A DNA stretch of 10,762 nucleotides from contig CABTZE010000066.1 of assembly GCA_902489215.1 (NCBI GenBank), positions 1-10,762 of the forward strand, in the 5' to 3' direction. Numbering within the stretch: position 1 is the first letter of the stretch; each line of letters begins with the position of its first letter. Both the position numbers and the translations under genes were made by a program. The stretch is from an uncultured Brevibacterium sp. Its GTDB lineage: Bacteria > Actinomycetota > Actinomycetes > Actinomycetales > Brevibacteriaceae. The notes under the pieces are model-generated. The model was given only the letters and a program-made list of their open reading frames with translations. It was not told the DNA's origin and searched no databases. Positions 6,044 to 10,762 of this stretch are shown here, piece by piece.

Positions 6044-6049
6044 ATTGTA
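6044..6049 (-). promoter_or_regulatory. Probable -10 element of the gltA promoter
   Basis: TACAAT on the minus strand (6049-6044) matches TATAAT at five of six positions, in the AT-rich gap between dapC and gltA. It predicts a gltA leader of roughly 60 nt. No convincing -35 is seen at 16-18 bp upstream, so an activator or an alternative contact may be needed. It directly follows the T-run of the proposed dapC terminator. Confidence 0.45.
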
Positions 6050-6050
6050 G

Positions 6051-6081
6051 AAAAAACAGTAAATCACTGAGAGTTCACTCA
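6051..6081 (-). terminator. Weak terminator-like element after dapC
   Basis: On the minus strand CAGT-GATTT-ACTG (6069-6057) is followed by six T residues (6056-6051). A second, overlapping short dyad, TGAG/CTCA (6081-6068), overlaps the dapC stop. The stems are only 4 bp, so termination is likely weak. The T-run position just after dapC is the main support. Confidence 0.35.
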
Positions 6082-7218
6082 ACGTGTGATAGCTGAGCTT
6101 CCGCGCAGCCTCTCAGCTGCCGCGCGGATCCTTTCGTCCGGTGCTGTCAGGGCCAGTCGGACGTGCTGCCCACCCTCGGGTCCGTAGATGAAGCCGGGGC
6201 CTGCCATGATGCCAAGCCCTGCTAGCCATTCGAGTGTTGCCATGCAGTCTTCACCGCGGGTAGCCCACAGGTACAGGCCCGCTTCCGAATGGTCGATGCG
6301 CAGTCCCGCCTGCTCGACCGCCGGGCGCAGAACCTCGCGGCGGCGCCGGTAGATTTCGCGCTGCTGCTGCCAGTGCGCGTCGTCACTCAGTGCGGCGATC
6401 ATCGCTGCCTGCACGGGTGCGGGAACGATCATGCCCTGGTGTTTGCGGGTGGTGGTCAGTTCCCGAACGAGCACGCGGTCGCCGGTGACAAATGATGCGC
6501 GGTAGCCGGCGAGGTTTGACTGCTTCGACAGCGAATAGACGCTCAGCACGCCGGAATAGTCAGCGCCGACGACCTCGGGGTCGAGCACCGACGGGGTCGG
6601 ACGGTCGCCGACCCAGTTGAGAGCCGCATAGCATTCGTCGCCGGCCACCACCGTGCCGCAGCGACGCGCTTCTGCAATGACGGCCCGCAGCTCTTCAGCC
6701 GAATCGACACGGCCGGTGGGATTGCCCGGCGAATTGAGCCACAGGAGGCCCACGCCTTCCAGCGATGCTCCCGCAGCGATGTCCGCGGTATTGATGCGCT
6801 CACATTCGACACCGGCCAGGCGCGCACCGATTTCATATGTGGGGTATGCCTGTGACGGGCATGCCACGCGCAGTCCCAGCTGTGCGAGCCCCAGCAGGCT
6901 CGGCAGGGATGCAACGAACTCTTTGGACCCGACCGTCGGCAGGATCTCGCAGGCGGGATCAAGCTCAATGCCGCGGACCCGCTTTGACCAGCCGGCAATC
7001 GCTTCGCGCAGCTGAACAGTGCCGTCAGTTGTGGGATAGCCCGGAGCGTCAGCTGCCGCCCGCAGCGCTTCCTGTATGAGTTCGGGTGTGGGATCGATGG
7101 GCGTGCCGATTGAAATGTCGACGATCCCATCGGGATGAGCTTCGGCGGTCTGCCGTACCGCCGCCAGCCGATCCCACGGGTAGGCCTCCAGGTGAAGGCC
7201 GTAGCGTTCGTAGGTCAC
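6079..7218 (-). CDS. dapC: Succinyldiaminopimelate transaminase (class I/II PLP aminotransferase)
   Basis: A PLP enzyme that transfers an amino group from glutamate to N-succinyl-2-amino-6-ketopimelate on the route to meso-diaminopimelate and lysine, supplying peptidoglycan. The 379 residues show the fold-type I landmarks: NSPGNPTG (162-169), DECY (194-197), the PLP Lys232 in SLSKQSNLAGYR (229-240), and the substrate-carboxylate Arg354 in HVRLALT (352-358). The start is GTG at 7218, which overlaps the fdxC stop as GTGA and has AGGA about 9 nt upstream. The open frame runs to 7350, but the extra residues are the fdxC sequence read in another frame. A succinylase-type DapC is favoured over a generic aminotransferase by its coupling to fdxC, as in corynebacteria. 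dapD and dapE are not in the window. Confidence 0.87.
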   Translation of the reverse strand: MTYERYGLHLEAYPWDRLAAVRQTAEAHPDGIVDISIGTPIDPTPELIQEALRAAADAPGYPTTDGTVQLREAIAGWSKRVRGIELDPACEILPTVGSKEFVASLPSLLGLAQLGLRVACPSQAYPTYEIGARLAGVECERINTADIAAGASLEGVGLLWLNSPGNPTGRVDSAEELRAVIAEARRCGTVVAGDECYAALNWVGDRPTPSVLDPEVVGADYSGVLSVYSLSKQSNLAGYRASFVTGDRVLVRELTTTRKHQGMIVPAPVQAAMIAALSDDAHWQQQREIYRRRREVLRPAVEQAGLRIDHSEAGLYLWATRGEDCMATLEWLAGLGIMAGPGFIYGPEGGQHVRLALTAPDERIRAAAERLRGSSAITR

Positions 7219-7541
7219 TCGTCGTGTTCCTGCTTGGGCAGCGCTGCAACAATCGGGTGGTCGTAGCCGACATTGCCAACACCCGCGGCACCGCCGGGTG
7301 AACCGAGGTCGTTGAAGAAGTCGACGTTGGCCGTGTAGTACTCGGCCCACTCTTCGGGGACGTCGTCTTCGTAGTAGATGGCCTCAACCGGGCAGACCGG
7401 TTCGCAGGCGCCGCAGTCCACGCATTCGTCGGGGTGGATGTAGAGCATCCGCTCGCCTTCGTAGATGCAGTCGACGGGACACTCGTCAACGCAGGCGAGG
7501 TCTTTAAGGTCGACGCAGGGCTGGGCAATGATGTAGGTCAC
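7215..7541 (-). CDS. fdxC: 7Fe ferredoxin ([3Fe-4S][4Fe-4S])
   Basis: A 108-residue soluble electron carrier. Cys9-x7-Cys17-x3-Cys21-Pro and Cys40-x2-Cys43-x2-Cys46-x3-Cys50-Pro are the two cluster motifs. By comparison with Azotobacter ferredoxin I, Cys9, 17 and 50 would hold the 3Fe-4S cluster, and Cys21, 40, 43 and 46 the 4Fe-4S cluster. Cys25 matches the free cysteine of that protein. The C-terminal tail after about residue 55 is acidic and aromatic (EEWAEYYTANVDFF), as in actinobacterial FdxC/FdxA. The start is GTG at 7541, with AAGGAG 5 nt upstream. The stop overlaps the dapC GTG start. A perfect dyad lies just upstream of the ribosome site. Redox partners are not shown by the sequence. 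Confidence 0.96.
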   Translation of the reverse strand: MTYIIAQPCVDLKDLACVDECPVDCIYEGERMLYIHPDECVDCGACEPVCPVEAIYYEDDVPEEWAEYYTANVDFFNDLGSPGGAAGVGNVGYDHPIVAALPKQEHDE

Positions 7542-7557
7542 TGGGACTCCTTCTGCT

Positions 7558-7577
7558 GAGCGTGGAGTGACACGCTC
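7558..7577. repeat. Perfect 7-bp inverted repeat in the fdxC leader
   Basis: GAGCGTG (7558-7564) and CACGCTC (7571-7577) are perfect inverted arms around a 6-nt centre. The dyad ends about 4 nt upstream of the fdxC ribosome site and about 85 nt upstream of the divergent GNAT gene. There is no T-run, so it is not a terminator. It could be an RNA hairpin in the fdxC leader or an operator; the symmetry is compatible with either. Confidence 0.45.
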
Positions 7578-7661
7578 CCGGCGGCATTCATCTGTTCCAA
7601 GGGTACTCCCCCGCTAAGGTGGTGACGTTCATGGTCTGGATACACCTCGGAGGTCACAGGA

Positions 7662-8732
7662 GTGTTTGAGCCGCAGCCGGGAATGCGGGTCGTCGTCCGC
7701 TACAGCGACGGCGGACAGCTGACAGACGCACTCGGCCACGTTCTCGCGGCCGATGCCGACTCCGTGACTGTTGACTCCAAGCGCGGCCCCGTGCGAATCG
7801 AGCGGTCCTCCATTGAGCTCGCCCACGAAATCCCGCCGGCTCCTCAACGACCGGGCCCCGTCCATTCGACCGTGTCGGCGGCAGACCTGCGCCGCATTTC
7901 AGCACAGGTGTGGCTGCCGGGCGAAAGCGTATGGCTCAACCGGGATGCCGTCGCCGAAGAGCTCACCTCGGACGAGGGTGCGGTCTCCGCTGTGGAGTCC
8001 GGCTGGCTCCTGCGCGCCGCCCCCGGGGCCGATGCACGCGCAAATTCCGCTCTTGTGCTCACAGACCCGCAGATCCCAGCGGAAGAGGCCCTCGGGGCAG
8101 TCGAGAAATGGTACGCCGACCGTGGCCTCCCCCCTGCCCTTCAGATCTTCTCGGGTGAGGCCGGCGGGGAACTCGACTCCGCCTCGGCCCAGGTTTCACA
8201 GCTGCTGCGACCGGCCGGCTTTTCCCCCAGCGACACGTGGCTCACGATGACTGCCCCGGCCCGGGAAGTCGCGGGTGCCGCACAGCCTCCGCAGGGCTTG
8301 GAGATCGTGCAGTCCGATCAAGCCCACGCCGTGCACTTGGCCGCGTGGGGACATGATGACACTGAGGACATGCGCGCGCTCCTGCGCAGTGCGCCACAAG
8401 TTATTTTTCTCTCAGCCGTCGCGGTGCACCCGGACGGGTCGAAGTCGCTCGTGGGCGCTGTCCGGCTGGCTATCGCCAGCAAGTGGGGCTGGGTGGACAA
8501 TCTGGTTGTCAATCCCCAACTGCGCCGCCGAGGCGCCGGGAGGGCTCTCGTGCAGGCCGCCGCCCGCTTGGCTGCGGTTCAGGGCATTCGTTCGCTCGGC
8601 TGCGATGTTCTCGCAGCAAACCAAGAAGCGGCAGCGCTCCTGGCCGGGTTGGGCTTTAAGGAGCACCACCGCTTCTGGTTCGCTGTGCAGGGTGACGCCG
8701 GCGGCGACGCTGAGCAGCCCGCGGGAGCTTAG
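7662..8732 (+). CDS. GNAT N-acetyltransferase with N-terminal SH3-like domain (Rv0428c-like)
   Basis: A 356-residue cytosolic protein. Residues about 5-58 form a small beta-rich domain (MRVVVRYSDGG, DSVTVDSKRGPVRIE), like the SH3/KOW-type domain found at the N-terminus of Rv0428c-type actinobacterial acetyltransferases. A middle region (about 70-200) resembles a degenerate GNAT-like module. The C-terminal GNAT domain (about 210-345) has motif A, VDNLVVNPQLRRRGAGRALV (278-297), with the R/Q-x-x-G-x-G/A acetyl-CoA loop, and motif B, NQEAAALLAGLGF (320-332). The start is GTG at 7662 with GGAGG 8 nt upstream. The gene diverges from fdxC and its stop overlaps the vanW stop by 4 nt. The acetyl acceptor is unknown. 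Confidence 0.82.
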   Translation: MFEPQPGMRVVVRYSDGGQLTDALGHVLAADADSVTVDSKRGPVRIERSSIELAHEIPPAPQRPGPVHSTVSAADLRRISAQVWLPGESVWLNRDAVAEELTSDEGAVSAVESGWLLRAAPGADARANSALVLTDPQIPAEEALGAVEKWYADRGLPPALQIFSGEAGGELDSASAQVSQLLRPAGFSPSDTWLTMTAPAREVAGAAQPPQGLEIVQSDQAHAVHLAAWGHDDTEDMRALLRSAPQVIFLSAVAVHPDGSKSLVGAVRLAIASKWGWVDNLVVNPQLRRRGAGRALVQAAARLAAVQGIRSLGCDVLAANQEAAALLAGLGFKEHHRFWFAVQGDAGGDAEQPAGA

Positions 8733-10399
8733 TCGCAGACGATCCTGTTGACCGGGCGGTAAACGGTCGTGAACTGGTCCTTGGTCACCTTGCCGGTCTC
8801 AATGTTCTTCATAGTGCGGTAGATGGTGATCGACCATCCGCCCCGCGGGGACTGCGGTTTGCAACTGGGGCCCGACTTCTTCACGGTTGCCGGGCTCGTG
8901 TGGGCGAAACGGCCCGAGGCGCCGGCTTCGACTTCGAGAGTCTTCTCGCCCTTGATCTCCGCATTGACCTTGCCGCCGGAGACCGACATGTGCAGAACCA
9001 CCGGCTTGTCCGAGGTGTTGGTGAAGGCCATGTCGATCGAATGCCAGTCGAGGGTGGACTCACGGCCTTCCGGGTAGCGGGAAATGTAGCGCGAGTGAGC
9101 CTTGTGCTTATCCAGCTGCATACCGGAGAAGAACGCGGCATTGAACAGCGTTGTCGACACCTGCGAAACACCGCCGCCGTAGTCCTCTTTCATTTCTCCG
9201 CCGGAAATTACGCCCGCTTTGCGGTAGCCGTTGGCCGCGGTGCGCTGTCCGAGTGCTTTGTTGAGGCTGAACTGTTCGCCCGGTTGGACGACCGTGCCGT
9301 CAACCTTGGCGGATGCGACCTTGAGGTTGGTGTCGCGACCCGGCTGCGACGAATACGGGGTGGAGAACTTGCCCATCGTCTCCATCTTCATATTCTTCGC
9401 ATCATCCGTGGTAAAGGATGCTTTCTCCGCCGTCAGCGGCAGTTCGGCCGTGCGGTTCTCTGCCTTCAGCGCGGCGTCTACGGCTTTCGCCACGTCAGCG
9501 TCTTTCGCTGAGATCCCGTCCTTGGACGGAACGACCGTCAGCTTTCCGCCGGAGAATTCAAAGCTGGCGTTCTGCGCTTTTTCGCCCACTCCCTTGTTCT
9601 CTTTGAAAAGCGACCCCTTCAGGGCTTTGCCGTCGAGCTCAAGGGCAAGTTCTGATTCGCGCGGCGTGAAAGAAGCTGCCTTCGCAATCGCCTTGGGTGA
9701 GAGTTTGAGGCTTTCACCGGACTTTTCGCCCGTCGACTTCAGGGTCACAGGCGATGCGACAGCCGGCTCTGCAATCTCTGTTTTCGCCTTCTGCGCTTCG
9801 GCGTCCGTGATGTCCGGTTCGACGGTCTCAGCCTTCGTGTTCAGCGGCTTGCCGTCCTGTGCGGGCCACTGAGTTTCGATGGCCTCGACAATGCTGTGGC
9901 CAGTGACTTCACGGCCGTCTGCACCTTCCGTGACTTCCGGCTTTTCACCAGAGAAAGCCAGTTCGGCGTTCTTCGGCTCCACGCTCAGGTCCTCGGCCAG
10001 CGACTTCGCTGCGGTATCGAGAGCCTTCTGGTCGTAGTCGAGTGCCAGCGGTTTTTCGTGCTCGCTTCCGGACAGCGCGCGGAAGATGTCGACCGGGTTG
10101 AACCGCGGGCCGATGAGCTCATCAACGGTGTCTTCGGCCGAAAAGCCCAGCGACACATCGTCAGGGGAAAACTCGGCCTTCGAGTCCTCACCCGCACTCA
10201 GCAGAACCGGTTCCTGGACCCTTTCCGCAAGCCCCTCATCGAGAGCCTTCACGGCTTCGTCCCGGCTCATCGAGCCGATGTCGATGCCGGCCACGTGAGT
10301 TCCGGCGGGAACAGACCGACCCGTCCAAAAGGCCAGGGCCACATAGCCGATGAGAACAACGCCAACGGCCGTCAGGGTTCCCCACAGAGCTTTCGACAT
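8729..10399 (-). CDS. VanW family protein with tandem peptidoglycan-binding-like domains
   Basis: A 556-residue protein with an N-terminal membrane anchor (about 5-25) and an otherwise extracellular chain. After VPAGTHVAGIDIGSMSRDEA (30-49) come two copies of a PG_binding_4-like unit. One contains AELAFSGEKPEVTEGADGRE (145-164) and the other ASFEFSGGKLTVVPSKDGIS (278-297). A Lys/Glu/Ala-rich stretch joins them. The VanW domain (about 343-455) has FSTPY, VQPGEQFSLN (371-380), YGGGVSQVSTTLFNAAF (407-423) and HSRYISRYPEGR (435-446). Two late cysteines, Cys513 and Cys555 (the penultimate residue), could pair outside the cell. VanW is named from some vancomycin clusters but is not itself a proven resistance gene. 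The ATG at 10399 follows the upstream stop by 1 nt and lacks a strong ribosome site, so coupling is likely. The role is probably in the cell wall; the biochemistry is unknown. Confidence 0.88.
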   Translation of the reverse strand: MSKALWGTLTAVGVVLIGYVALAFWTGRSVPAGTHVAGIDIGSMSRDEAVKALDEGLAERVQEPVLLSAGEDSKAEFSPDDVSLGFSAEDTVDELIGPRFNPVDIFRALSGSEHEKPLALDYDQKALDTAAKSLAEDLSVEPKNAELAFSGEKPEVTEGADGREVTGHSIVEAIETQWPAQDGKPLNTKAETVEPDITDAEAQKAKTEIAEPAVASPVTLKSTGEKSGESLKLSPKAIAKAASFTPRESELALELDGKALKGSLFKENKGVGEKAQNASFEFSGGKLTVVPSKDGISAKDADVAKAVDAALKAENRTAELPLTAEKASFTTDDAKNMKMETMGKFSTPYSSQPGRDTNLKVASAKVDGTVVQPGEQFSLNKALGQRTAANGYRKAGVISGGEMKEDYGGGVSQVSTTLFNAAFFSGMQLDKHKAHSRYISRYPEGRESTLDWHSIDMAFTNTSDKPVVLHMSVSGGKVNAEIKGEKTLEVEAGASGRFAHTSPATVKKSGPSCKPQSPRGGWSITIYRTMKNIETGKVTKDQFTTVYRPVNRIVCD

Positions 10400-10400
10400 A

Positions 10401-10762
10401 TCAGTGCTTTCGGTTTGCGCGCAGACACGGCAGCGTGAACGACAGGGCAGCCGCAATGATCATGGGCCCGAACAGCCAGGCCACGGATCGCAGGGTTCCG
10501 GTGACCAGAACTCCTCCGCCGGGCAGCAGGCCGGGCTGAGAGCCGATGAACGACACCAGGCTCATTGTGACAGCACAGAGCACAACAGCGGCCGTCGAAC
10601 GGTTAGCCTCCGCGACATACCACAGCACACAGCCGGCAAGGGCAAGCGCCAAGAGCAGTCCCCACGGCACGATGACAGCCTGCCCCGCGAGGTCGAAAAG
10701 CGATGCTCCCAGGTGCTGGAATGTTCCGAGCACACCCGCCAGCAGCCCGAGGAAAACACTCG
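10401..10762 (-). CDS. Small polytopic membrane protein, partial (possible DUF6113/Rv1171-like)
   Basis: The frame is open to the right edge, so the true start may lie outside the window; an internal GTG at 10733 would give 110 residues. The edge-proximal residues (SVFLGLLAGVLGTFQHLG) are already membrane-like and favour a start upstream of the edge. About four hydrophobic segments are visible, with PWGLLLALALAGCVLWYVAE and GSQPGLLPGGGVLV between or within them. The pattern of helix, P-W-G, helix, G-x-L-V, helix, resembles small actinobacterial membrane proteins found next to mshB, but this is recognition by memory only. Its stop lies 1 nt before the vanW start, so the two are co-translated. 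No function can be assigned. Confidence 0.6.
   Translation of the reverse strand, partial: SVFLGLLAGVLGTFQHLGASLFDLAGQAVIVPWGLLLALALAGCVLWYVAEANRSTAAVVLCAVTMSLVSFIGSQPGLLPGGGVLVTGTLRSVAWLFGPMIIAAALSFTLPCLRANRKH

Noticed and set aside
7219..7350. N-terminal extension of dapC
   Set aside because: This stretch is the 3' end of fdxC read in another frame; homologues begin near the GTG at 7218.
7575..7610. GGAAC-N19-CGTG, resembling an ECF (SigE/SigH-type) promoter upstream of fdxC
   Set aside because: The spacing and the second element (CGTG instead of CGTT) are only approximate, and such matches are frequent in GC-rich DNA.
10400..10456. Extended VanW start
   Set aside because: It would lie within the upstream membrane-protein gene; the ATG at 10399 leads directly into the expected membrane anchor.
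1..10762. Mobile elements, CRISPR arrays, tRNA/rRNA genes, defence or biosynthetic clusters
   Set aside because: None was seen: no spaced direct repeats, transposase motifs, terminal inverted repeats or cloverleaf-like sequence, and nearly all bases belong to housekeeping genes.

Overview
The window comes from the chromosome of a high-GC Gram-positive bacterium (Actinomycetota). GC is roughly 60% by eye. The evidence is the gene set and order: a DUF3117 microprotein, a DivIVA-like membrane microprotein, FolP2, a type-II LOG protein, a 7Fe ferredoxin coupled to DapC, a Rv0428c-like GNAT protein, and a small membrane protein that in relatives lies next to mshB. From memory, this is a rearranged version of a housekeeping block known from mycobacteria and corynebacteria (fdxC-dapC ... 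LOG-folP2 ... DivIVA-like ... DUF3117 ... O-methyltransferase ... tatB). The genus cannot be fixed from the sequence. No mobile element, CRISPR array, tRNA or rRNA was seen. Coding is dense and mostly on the minus strand.

Left part (1-1410): tatB (minus) diverges from an O-methyltransferase gene (plus) across about 130 bp that hold a promoter-like TAGAAT and nested dyads. TatB looks leaderless. The methyltransferase most likely starts at a TTG with a perfect Shine-Dalgarno sequence. The methyltransferase converges on a 56-aa DUF3117 gene, which ends in a clear rho-independent terminator.

Middle (1450-6000): the minus-strand chain LOG > folP2 > DivIVA-like > PIG-V-type mannosyltransferase has overlapping or nearly touching ends, so it is probably one operon. 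A possible 11-residue mini-ORF with a good ribosome site lies just after it, before DUF3117. Upstream of the chain is gltA (type II citrate synthase), with its own terminator squeezed in directly before the LOG ribosome site.

Right part (6050-10762): fdxC and dapC are translationally coupled (GTGA overlap) and serve electron transfer and the diaminopimelate/lysine pathway. The plus-strand GNAT gene diverges from fdxC and meets a VanW-family envelope gene tail to tail, with a 4-nt stop-codon overlap. A small membrane-protein gene, cut by the window edge, lies 1 nt upstream of vanW.

Overall this is a core region for central carbon entry, cell-wall precursor synthesis, protein export and envelope maintenance. 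I see no convincing novel multi-gene system. The points of most interest are regulatory architecture, the non-canonical FolP paralogue, the mini-ORF, and differences in gene content from the related block.
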